The notes beneath the pieces were generated by a model. It had not been told where the DNA came from and did no database searches. It was given only the letters and a program-made list of their open reading frames with translations. This document shows, piece after piece, positions 38,174-45,131 of a stretch of DNA of 64,000 bases. Origin of the DNA: an uncultured Bacteroidota bacterium (lineage in GTDB: Bacteria; Bacteroidota; Bacteroidia; Bacteroidales; P3); the NCBI GenBank assembly GCA_902762805.1, contig CACWPQ010000014.1:1-64000 (forward strand), in the 5' to 3' direction. Within the stretch, counting starts at the first letter, position 1. Every line of letters starts with the position of its first letter. The position numbers were made by a program, and so were the translations under genes.

Positions 38174-40924
38174 ATGAAAACACTCAAAAAAGGACTTCTC
38201 CTGCTCGTGGCAGCCCTCTTCGTGGCCTCCGCCGCACAGGCGCAAAAGAGCCTCGCCGCCAAGGCCGACAACCTCTTTGACCAGAACCGCTTCATCGAGG
38301 CCGTCCGCGAGTACGAGGATGCCTACGAGAAAATCAAGGGCAACAAGGCCGAAAAAAACCGCATCTACTTCCAAATCGGCGAGTGCTACCGCCTCACCTA
38401 CAACTACAGCCGCGCCATCCGCATCTACAAGCGCCTGGCCGACGAGGAATACTACAACCAGGAACGCAAGCTCTACTTCAACCTCGCCGAGATGCTTCGC
38501 TTCGAAGAACAGTTCGACGAGGCCGACCAGTACTACGACAAATACCTCGCCCTCGAACCCTCCGACTCCTACGCCCGCAAGCGCAAGCAGTCCCTCATCT
38601 TCGCCAACCAACTCTACAACAACCGCACACGCCACACCCTCAGCCGCATGGACGGCTGGTGCTCCGACTACAACGACTTCGCGCCACGCTTCCTCGGCGC
38701 CGACACCAACAAGGTGGTCTTCACCTCCGCACGCTTCGCCGAGGGCGAGGGCAACGACAAAGACCCCTGGACCGACCAGGCCTTCTCCGACATCTACTTC
38801 GTCTACCAGGACCGCAACGGCCAGTGGTCCTCCGCCCCCGAACCCTGGGACAAGAGCGGCCGCATCAACACCGCCGTCAACGAGGGTGAACCCTCCTTCT
38901 CGCCCGACGGCAACACCGTCTACTTCACCCGCTGCGACGTCCGTGCCAACGAGACCGTCCACTGCCGCATCTACACCTCCAGCCGCACCCCCGAAACCCT
39001 CGACAAGAAGAAAAAAACCAAGAAAAAGACCCCCGCCAAGAAGAAGAAAGCCAAGAAAAAGAAAGACGCCGAGGCTGAAGAGCCCGAAGAACCCACCGCC
39101 GAGGCCCCCGCACCCGGCGAGTGGTCCGAAGCCGTCTACATCCACCTTGGCGACACCGCCTACAGCTACCTCTACCCAGCCATCAGCAGCGACGGCCTCA
39201 CCCTCTACTTCTCCTCCGACCTCCCCGGCGGCTTCGGCGGCTACGACCTCTGGCGCGCCACCCGCAAGTCCGTCGCCGACGACTTCGGCCGCCCCACCAA
39301 CCTCTCCTCCATCATCAACACCCCAGGCAAGGAAATCTTCCCCCTGCTCCGCAACGACTCCCTCCTCTACTTCTCCTCCGACGGCCACCCCGGCGTCGGC
39401 GGCCAGGACCTCTTCTTCGCCAACCTCAACCCCAACGGCAAGTGGTCCACCCCCCAGAACCTCGGCATCCCCGTCAATTCGTCCTACGACGAACTCTCCA
39501 TCGTCTTCTACCCCGAAGGCTCCAAGCAGAACATCCTCGAGCGCGGCTACTTCTCCTCCAACCGCCCCTATCTCGACCCCCACAACCGCGCCGTCCGCAA
39601 CGAGAACCGCTCCACCATCAACTCCGCACCCATCAACGACGACATCTTCTACTTCGAACTCCCCGGCCTCAACTATGCCATCCAGGGCACCGTCCGCGAC
39701 GAGAAGTCCATGCAGCTTATGAACGACGTCCGCATCCGCCTCGTCGGCTCCGACGGCGCCACCGCCGAGACCACCACCGACAAGAAGGGCTTCTACAAGT
39801 TCGACTCCACCCTCATCCGCCGCGACGTGGTCTACAAGCTCTACCTCTCCAAGCAGAGTTACTACAGCCTCGAAGGCAGCGAAAGCACCCGCGGCTACAA
39901 CACCAACAAGACCATCGTCCGCGACTTCCGCATGGAGCCCGTCCCGCGCCGCCCCATCGTCCTGCCCGAAATCCGCTTCGACCTCGGCAAGACCGACCTC
40001 CTCTCCCAGTTCATGGACTCGCTCATGGACCTCTACATCATCATGGAAAACAACCCCAACCTCGTGGTTGAAATACGCGCCCACACCGACTGCCAGCCCT
40101 ATGTCGGCCTCACCAACGACACCCTCTCCCAGCGCCGCGCCCAGAGCGTGGTCGACTACCTTGTCAGCCGTGGCATCGAGCGCCAACGCCTAGTAGCCAA
40201 GGGCTACGCCGAACGAGTGCCGCGCACCCTCGACGAGGATGCCGTGGTCAACTACAACGGCAAAGACTACATCTTCACCGCCGGCTCGGTCATGGAGTGC
40301 GACTACATCAACACCCTCAAGGGCGACCACCAGCAGGCAGCCCACTCCCTCAACCGTCGCATCGAATTCCTCGTCCTCCGCGAGGACTACGTCCCCCGCA
40401 GCCTGGTCGACAACATGACCTCGCCCGACCCCACCGTCAAGCTCGACAGCAACGGCCGCGTCATCAACCTCGTCAACCGCGACGCCAACGAAGACCAGGA
40501 CGACCTCCTCCCCACCATCGTCCACGACGAAAGCACCGTCCACGTCACCATGATCAACGCCACCCGCGGCGAGATGACCTGCATCGCCAACGGCTTCCAA
40601 ATCCCCATGCTCATCGACGAACGCTACGCCGAACCCATCGCCATTTCGTGGGAAGAAGCCATGAGCCTCCTCTATCAGCAGCGACTCTCCAAAGAAGACT
40701 TCCCCCTGCGCGACCTCTCCTTCGACCCCGAAGGCAACATCCTCGACCGCGCCACCATCGTCTTCAAAGAGATGAAGATTGGCGAGCAGCGCCGCACCAA
40801 CGTCGAAGTCGTCGTCGTCAAAGGCATCGACTACAAGTTCATCATCAACCGCACCGGCCTCCAGCAGTTCGGCAACTACGAGTTCGACAAACAGCGCTCG
40901 CGCCTCATTTTCCTCGATGAGTAG
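38174..40924 (+). CDS. PorE-like TPR/propeller/OmpA protein with retropepsin-like tail
   Basis: A 916-residue exported protein, signal peptide MKTLKKGLLLLVAALFVASA. Order of domains: TPR repeats (about 25-150), PD40/WD40-type beta-propeller (about 155-490), carboxypeptidase regulatory-like domain (about 501-590, IQGTVRDEKSMQLMNDVRI), and OmpA peptidoglycan-binding domain (about 593-740, RFDLGKTDLL, VEIRAHTDCQ, NRRIEFLV). This order is that of PorE, which links the T9SS to peptidoglycan. The propeller is interrupted by a Lys-rich then Glu/Pro-rich insert (about 273-316). About 110 residues at the C-terminus resemble retropepsin-like aspartic proteases, but the DTG triad is DER (Asp 815). The miaA start overlaps its last 8 bases. 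Paralogs of this architecture are common, so PorE identity is tentative. Confidence 0.75.
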   Translation: MKTLKKGLLLLVAALFVASAAQAQKSLAAKADNLFDQNRFIEAVREYEDAYEKIKGNKAEKNRIYFQIGECYRLTYNYSRAIRIYKRLADEEYYNQERKLYFNLAEMLRFEEQFDEADQYYDKYLALEPSDSYARKRKQSLIFANQLYNNRTRHTLSRMDGWCSDYNDFAPRFLGADTNKVVFTSARFAEGEGNDKDPWTDQAFSDIYFVYQDRNGQWSSAPEPWDKSGRINTAVNEGEPSFSPDGNTVYFTRCDVRANETVHCRIYTSSRTPETLDKKKKTKKKTPAKKKKAKKKKDAEAEEPEEPTAEAPAPGEWSEAVYIHLGDTAYSYLYPAISSDGLTLYFSSDLPGGFGGYDLWRATRKSVADDFGRPTNLSSIINTPGKEIFPLLRNDSLLYFSSDGHPGVGGQDLFFANLNPNGKWSTPQNLGIPVNSSYDELSIVFYPEGSKQNILERGYFSSNRPYLDPHNRAVRNENRSTINSAPINDDIFYFELPGLNYAIQGTVRDEKSMQLMNDVRIRLVGSDGATAETTTDKKGFYKFDSTLIRRDVVYKLYLSKQSYYSLEGSESTRGYNTNKTIVRDFRMEPVPRRPIVLPEIRFDLGKTDLLSQFMDSLMDLYIIMENNPNLVVEIRAHTDCQPYVGLTNDTLSQRRAQSVVDYLVSRGIERQRLVAKGYAERVPRTLDEDAVVNYNGKDYIFTAGSVMECDYINTLKGDHQQAAHSLNRRIEFLVLREDYVPRSLVDNMTSPDPTVKLDSNGRVINLVNRDANEDQDDLLPTIVHDESTVHVTMINATRGEMTCIANGFQIPMLIDERYAEPIAISWEEAMSLLYQQRLSKEDFPLRDLSFDPEGNILDRATIVFKEMKIGEQRRTNVEVVVVKGIDYKFIINRTGLQQFGNYEFDKQRSRLIFLDE

Positions 40925-41873
40925 CAACCTGCTCATCACCATCCTCGGCCCCACCGCCACAGGCAAGACCGCCCTCGCCGCCGAGGTGGCCTTCCGCCTG
41001 CAGGGCGAAATCATCAGTGCCGACTCGCGCCAGGTCTTCCGCGGCATGGACATCGGCACAGGCAAAGACCTGGCCGACTACCACATCCACGGTGTCGACA
41101 TCCCCTACCACCTCATCGACATCTGCAACCCCGGCGAGGAATACAACGCCTACCGCTTCCTCAACGACTTCATACCCGCCTACGAGGGCATCCTCCGGCG
41201 CGGCCGCCAGCCCATCCTCTGCGGCGGCACAGGCCTCTATATCGACGCCGTCGTCCGCGCCTACCAGCTCTCCGACGCCCCCGTCGACCCCGACTTCCGC
41301 CGCTCGCTCGAACCCTACACCGACGAGCAGCTCACCGCCCGCCTGGCCTCGCTCGTCAAGCTCCACAACCACACCGACACCGAGACCCGCGACCGCCTCG
41401 TCCGCGCCCTCGAGATACAGGAATTCGCCCGCCGCCACCCCGAATCCTACACCCACCTGCCCCCCATGCGCCACAAGGTCTTCGGCCTTATGCTGCCGCG
41501 CCAGGAGGTGATCGACCGCATCGAACGCCGCCTCCGCGCACGTATCGAAGAGGGCATGACCGACGAAGTACAGCGCCTGCTCGACAGCGGCGTCAGCCCC
41601 GAACGTCTGATGCGCTACGGCCTCGAGTACCGCCACGTCACGCGTCACCTCCTGGGCCAGTGCACCCAGGAAGAGCTCTTCCGCGACCTCTTCACCGACA
41701 TACGCCGCTTCGCCAAGCGCCAGATGACCTGGTTCCGCCGCATGGAGCGCAACGGAGTGGAAATCCGCTGGATCGACGGCCTCCTACCCCTCCCCGACAA
41801 AGCCGCCATCATCGCATCCACAGTAACTGGAATTCAGGTTCAGGAACTGCCTCGATTATCCCAAAATGGCTAG
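40917..41873 (+). CDS. miaA: tRNA dimethylallyltransferase
   Basis: MiaA prenylates A37 of tRNAs that read codons beginning with U. It has 318 residues starting MSSNLLITIL, with P-loop GPTATGKT (11-18), DSRQVFRGMDIGTGK and GGTGLYIDAV. RFAKRQMTWFRR near the C-terminus is diagnostic. The start at 40917 lies inside the end of the preceding gene (8-nt overlap). Its stop overlaps the last gene of the convergent small-membrane-protein operon by 4 bp. Confidence 0.96.
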   Translation: MSSNLLITILGPTATGKTALAAEVAFRLQGEIISADSRQVFRGMDIGTGKDLADYHIHGVDIPYHLIDICNPGEEYNAYRFLNDFIPAYEGILRRGRQPILCGGTGLYIDAVVRAYQLSDAPVDPDFRRSLEPYTDEQLTARLASLVKLHNHTDTETRDRLVRALEIQEFARRHPESYTHLPPMRHKVFGLMLPRQEVIDRIERRLRARIEEGMTDEVQRLLDSGVSPERLMRYGLEYRHVTRHLLGQCTQEELFRDLFTDIRRFAKRQMTWFRRMERNGVEIRWIDGLLPLPDKAAIIASTVTGIQVQELPRLSQNG

Positions 41874-42064
41874 CTGCGCCTCCAGTCGTCGCGTTTTTCT
41901 TGCTCCTCTTTCTTCCTCTTGGCGCGGTGGATGAGGTAGGCTCCTAGCACGATGAAAGCAATACCACCTCCAGCATTGCCACTCCTACCGTTGGCTGCGG
42001 CGGCAATCGCACCTAGCAGACTTATGCATCCCAGCACAATCAAGATGATGCCCCACGTTTTCAT
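41870..42064 (-). CDS. small membrane protein (fifth gene of J-domain operon)
   Basis: A 64-residue protein with two hydrophobic segments (IILIVLGCISLLGAIAAA and GGGIAFIVLGAYLI) and a charged cytosolic tail RAKRKKEEQEKRDDWRRS. Its ATG overlaps the stop of the preceding gene by four bases (ATGA), so it is translationally coupled. I recognise no family. Confidence 0.75.
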   Translation of the reverse strand: MKTWGIILIVLGCISLLGAIAAAANGRSGNAGGGIAFIVLGAYLIHRAKRKKEEQEKRDDWRRS

Positions 42065-42267
42065 TGCTGGCCTCCAGTGCTGGACATATCATCGAACTCG
42101 GGCTTGTTGTTTTTCTTACTGCATAAGATGATAATCCAGCCAATAAGGCCAAGGATGGCTCCTATGGCGAATGACCAGCCGCCACCGATTTTGCGATTTC
42201 GTCCAATGAGGTAGCCTCCGCCACCCATCAGGATGATTCTGAGAATAAAGACAAATGCTTGATCCAT
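42061..42267 (-). CDS. small membrane protein (fourth gene of J-domain operon)
   Basis: A 68-residue protein with two transmembrane segments: FVFILRIILMGGGGYLIG, then FAIGAILGLIGWIIILCS. The polar tail KKNNKPEFDDMSSTGGQQ follows. The segment GRNRKIGGGWSFAIGAILGLIGWIIIL has the Gly-rich look of small membrane proteins in many bacteria, and no function can be given. It starts 12 nt after the J-domain gene. Confidence 0.75.
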   Translation of the reverse strand: MDQAFVFILRIILMGGGGYLIGRNRKIGGGWSFAIGAILGLIGWIIILCSKKNNKPEFDDMSSTGGQQ

Positions 42268-42279
42268 AATTGTATTGTT

Positions 42280-42681
42280 TTAAAGGTTAATATTGAGTTT
42301 GGTTTTTGCTTCTTCTTTCAGGTTTTGGAGCGCGCGCAGGTCGCGCCTGCTTTGTGTGATGCGGGTGGAGAGATTGTTGGCCAGCTCCATTTTCTCCTTG
42401 TCTGGTGCAAAACGATCAGGGTGGCATTTTCGGATAAGTTCCGTGTACAATGCTTCTGCATGGAACGGACTGGCGATGATATTCCCAAAATCTATTTCTC
42501 CTTCTTTCAATACCTCGCGTTTTGCTCGCGCTTTTGCGTCATCGCTCTTGCCTCTCGAAAGCAACAGCACGAGGATGACAATGAATTCCACCACTGCAAT
42601 AATCATCCATACATTGGGGCCCGCCTCTGTTGTTGGCATTGCAACTGTCAGACTGTCGATGGTGTTTTGTATTGTGTCCAT
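42280..42681 (-). CDS. membrane-anchored J-domain-like protein
   Basis: A 133-residue protein. A short N-terminal segment precedes one transmembrane helix (VWMIIAVVEFIVILVLLL, 24-41). A cytosolic region follows with a J-domain-like core: YTELIRKCHPDRFAPDKEKM carries the HPD motif (87-89) that stimulates Hsp70 ATPase, then a helix ending SRRDLRALQNLKEEA. The J domain is short compared with DnaJ (about 70 residues). It would recruit DnaK to the inner membrane. No Hsp70 gene is nearby. It shares its helix motif with the first gene of the operon. Confidence 0.75.
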   Translation of the reverse strand: MDTIQNTIDSLTVAMPTTEAGPNVWMIIAVVEFIVILVLLLSRGKSDDAKARAKREVLKEGEIDFGNIIASPFHAEALYTELIRKCHPDRFAPDKEKMELANNLSTRITQSRRDLRALQNLKEEAKTKLNINL

Positions 42682-42692
42682 ACGTTAGATGT

Positions 42693-43091
42693 TTAAGAGT
42701 TTCCAATTCGGATAAGGTCGAACAGTCGCCACTGGCAACCATAGTTGCCCACGTCGCAGTGGATTTGCAATGTATCCCAACCCAGCACCACCATGCGCCG
42801 CACAAGCACATCGTTGGCCAAAATGGTTTCGCCGATGATTTTGATCTCCTGCTTTGAAAGCTGCCGACCGGCAAAAGCTTTGATACGGAAGCCACTATCG
42901 AACATCTTCGAATACATGTGGCGATAACTGGGATCGCCCCTTACGATACTGGCTTCCAACATCACAGGCACCACGCCTGCTACGAAGGCTTCCTTCGCCG
43001 AGCGGTTGAATCCGCGGACCAATTCTGCCCGCGATTGTCTGTCCTCGAACCATTCCAAGATTCGGTTCCATAAATTCTGTATTATTGCCAT
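42693..43091 (-). CDS. soluble protein, unknown (second gene of J-domain operon)
   Basis: A 132-residue protein without signal or membrane segment. Characteristic stretches are ELVRGFNRSAKEAFVAGVVP, GFRIKAFAGRQLSKQEI and RRMVVLGWDTLQIH. They look conserved, and I recall similar Bacteroidales proteins without a function. It lies 12 nt after the first gene and 11 nt before the J-domain gene. Confidence 0.75.
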   Translation of the reverse strand: MAIIQNLWNRILEWFEDRQSRAELVRGFNRSAKEAFVAGVVPVMLEASIVRGDPSYRHMYSKMFDSGFRIKAFAGRQLSKQEIKIIGETILANDVLVRRMVVLGWDTLQIHCDVGNYGCQWRLFDLIRIGNS

Positions 43092-43103
43092 AGGATTTTT
43101 GTT

Positions 43104-43754
43104 TTATAGTTTTCCAAAAGACACAGCGATTATTATGATAACTATCAAAGCCAAAAGGACTATGCCACTGGTAATATCCTCTTTTTTTCTCTTCTCAGCT
43201 TCTTCCTTTTTCTCTAATTTCCTCCTCTCGGCCTCTTTCTTTTCCTCTAATTCTCTCCTCTCGGCTTCTTCCAGTTCTTCTGTATTTTTTCTGGCGATGA
43301 ATGCCTGAGCCTCCTGCTCCAGTTGCTCCAAAGCACGGATGTCGCGCCGGTCTTCATTCAGCCGGTTGTAGTACTGCTCGGCCTGTGCTACGCGGGCTGC
43401 ATCATACGGCTGCATGGCGATGTAGATTTTGGGGTCGATGTATTTGAGCAAATAGTCGTATTTCTTTTTCGTGGAAAAATGAATTCTCAACTCATCGATG
43501 GCCCGGTTGCGCAAGTCTGTCAGTTCCTCATCTTTCGCCACCCCTCGCTGCTTGAGCTCTCCATAGATTGAATTGACCACCTCGAAGCGCTTCCTATCGT
43601 AGCCCGCATTGAGAAAAAGTTCCGGATTGCACTTCTCCTCCAGTTCTTCTAAAAGACTGATATATACCTTGTCGTCCACTTGCTTCACCTTGTTGAAATC
43701 AAAGCTAGGCAGTGTGTTCATGGATTCAAAATTGATGTTTTCTTCTTCCTGCAT
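43104..43754 (-). CDS. tail-anchored protein with two degenerate J-like motifs
   Basis: A 216-residue protein; the ATG at 43754 is chosen because the frame upstream lies in the conserved leader RNA. Two segments resemble the J core of the third gene: EELEEKCNPELF (38-47, HPD replaced by NPE), and YDYLLKYIDPKIY (99-111, replaced by IDPK). The second is followed by DRRDIRALEQLEQEA, matching SRRDLRALQNLKEEA there. Residues 155-192 are a highly charged Glu/Lys/Arg coiled coil. One C-terminal transmembrane helix (SGIVLLALIVIIIIAVSF) anchors it. The base composition is more AT-rich than that of neighbours. Confidence 0.75.
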   Translation of the reverse strand: MQEEENINFESMNTLPSFDFNKVKQVDDKVYISLLEELEEKCNPELFLNAGYDRKRFEVVNSIYGELKQRGVAKDEELTDLRNRAIDELRIHFSTKKKYDYLLKYIDPKIYIAMQPYDAARVAQAEQYYNRLNEDRRDIRALEQLEQEAQAFIARKNTEELEEAERRELEEKKEAERRKLEKKEEAEKRKKEDITSGIVLLALIVIIIIAVSFGKL

Positions 43755-44068
43755 TTTCTTTTTTTCCGTACCGCCCCCCTCCAACGGAATGTTTGTTATT
43801 GTTAAAAAATAAGAAAGGCATGAGGGTATGTACTCTTGCCCATTTGTTCTAAGGTATCGCCAAACACCTTCAAGGGAATGGTTATCAAGGATTTTTCTCT
43901 CACGCCAACCGATATGTAGTCGGCGTGTATTATGCGCCTGCTCCATACAGGTACAAGCCAAGAGCATCCGCTCTTCCTCCCTTGATAATCTTTTGGCGAA
44001 ATTTTAGAACAAGGACTAAAGCAATGCTTTTCTTGCAGTTAATGATTACTTTCGTCTCGCGTAATCGG
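43755..44068 (-). ncRNA. long structured 5' leader, copy A
   Basis: This leader of about 314 nt precedes the J-domain operon and is homologous to the leader at 19390-19705. The shared TGCAAGAAAAGCATTGCTTT is at 44037-44018, GGCGTGAGA at 43906-43898 and CTCATGCCTTTCTTATTT at 43824-43807. Stems: ATTAC/GTAAT around GCGAG, CACGCC/GGCGTG (about 43925-43899), AAGGT/ACCTT, GGG/CCC around GAGTACATA, and CCGT/ACGG just before the coding region. Although an open frame passes through part of it, the shared RNA-like features argue against coding. Confidence 0.75.
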
Positions 44069-44071
44069 CTG

Positions 44072-44102
44072 CAAAAATACAAATTGTTTCCCACCCGACA
44101 AA
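44072..44102 (-). promoter_or_regulatory. promoter of leader RNA A and the J-domain operon
   Basis: On the minus strand TTTG (44102-44099), 19 bp, TATTTTTG (44079-44072). The spacing is identical to the promoter of leader copy B. Confidence 0.8.
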
Positions 44103-44141
44103 ATAAATTTCTCCCTTCGCCACATTTTTTTTCACCGCCGC

Positions 44142-44172
44142 TTGCAAATGTCCGCGGGGTTTCGTATCTTTG
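44142..44172 (+). promoter_or_regulatory. promoter of the gene at 44367
   Basis: TTG at 44142-44144, 20 bp, TATCTTTG at 44165-44172. The leader is about 190 nt, GC-rich, and contains the 11-bp repeat. It is divergent from the leader A promoter. Confidence 0.75.
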
Positions 44173-44270
44173 CAAAAACGTTTCCGACCGGAGTTTTCTT
44201 GCAACGTTTTGATTGTGTGGCATCGGCACTGTTCCCCCGGCCGCCGGCGCGCCGGCAGGGCGGTGTGGCG

Positions 44271-44303
44271 ACCGAAGAACAACCGAAGAACAACCGAAGA
44301 ACA
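44271..44303 (+). repeat. 11-bp tandem repeat, three perfect units
   Basis: Three units of ACCGAAGAACA within the leader of the gene at 44367. The unit is related in sequence and gene orientation to the tract at 29135-29167. Confidence 0.9.
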
Positions 44304-44366
44304 GACCTAGTTGATACGACGTGAATATGTACCAGAGTCGGAGGGAACACATAGCAAACACTGGAT

Positions 44367-45116
44367 ATGGCAATCATCGAAAACAACCCCCTGGATTTGA
44401 AGGCCCGCTTGGCTGCGGCCGGCATCACCCTCTATATCAAGAACGGCAAGACCGTGCTGCGCCCTGCCACCAGCCGGCAGCCCGAGCGCCGCACGCGTGC
44501 CCAGTTCGTCACGCGTCAGCGCATAGCCCACAACAACCACCTTTGGCGCCTGCTGCGCTCGGCCGGCGACCCGCGTTTCGAGGGCGGCTCCTCGCCCTAC
44601 CATCGCTTTTGCAGCCTGATGACATCCTGCACGGTGCCCTTCCTCACCCGCGACCAGCATCTCCTCGGCGCCTCGCTCCTGCTTCCCGGCATGGTGGTCA
44701 GCGACGGGCCGCTGGAGGAAATCGGCTACTCCCTCGGCACCGCCGACGGCGCGCCGGCCCTCGTGACCGACCTCGACCCCCGTGCGCCGCGCGGCGAACG
44801 CTACCGGCTCTACTCCCTGCGCCAGGAGGATCAGCAGGGCATTCCGCGGCTGAGCATCGCGGCCCGCGAGTTCGCACTCAAAGACCTGTCCGCCGCTCCC
44901 GACGCGTCGGGCCTCCGCCTGCTGGCCGCGGGCGGCGGCGTGGCCCTGGCGGGCAGCGTGTTTGCCGACCCGATGTGCGGCTTTGCCCTCGTGCGCCTGC
45001 GTGGCGGCGAGGCCTCGTCGCAGCGCGTCGTCACCGGCTGCGACCTCTATCGCCGTTTCGCCACCGACGAGGCCCTCCTCGCCGCCGCCGCGACCTACGG
45101 CGGGCTGACGCGCTGA
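44367..45116 (+). CDS. protein of unknown function
   Basis: A 249-residue protein without a signal peptide. It is rich in Ala, Arg and Leu. The N-terminal part (AAAGITLYIKNGKTVLRPATS, then RRTRAQFVTRQRIAHNNHLWR) is basic. A middle part has GASLLLPGMVVSDGPLEEIGY, and a C-terminal beta-rich part follows. The start fits the promoter and leader. I do not recognise a family. It is convergent with the propeller-peptidase gene, 15 nt away, with no obvious terminator between. Confidence 0.65.
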   Translation: MAIIENNPLDLKARLAAAGITLYIKNGKTVLRPATSRQPERRTRAQFVTRQRIAHNNHLWRLLRSAGDPRFEGGSSPYHRFCSLMTSCTVPFLTRDQHLLGASLLLPGMVVSDGPLEEIGYSLGTADGAPALVTDLDPRAPRGERYRLYSLRQEDQQGIPRLSIAAREFALKDLSAAPDASGLRLLAAGGGVALAGSVFADPMCGFALVRLRGGEASSQRVVTGCDLYRRFATDEALLAAAATYGGLTR

Positions 45117-45131
45117 CGGCCCTCACCGCCC

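Noticed and set aside
38108-40186. 692-codon minus-strand open frame over the PorE-like gene
   Set aside because: Antisense artefact of GC skew; the plus strand has signal peptide, TPR, propeller and OmpA domains. The frame at 49974-51845 over the ABC exporter is the same kind of artefact.
43755-43967. 71-codon upstream extension of the first J-operon gene
   Set aside because: The extension lies in leader RNA A, whose conserved blocks match a clearly non-coding leader elsewhere; the ATG at 43754 gives a clean N-terminus.
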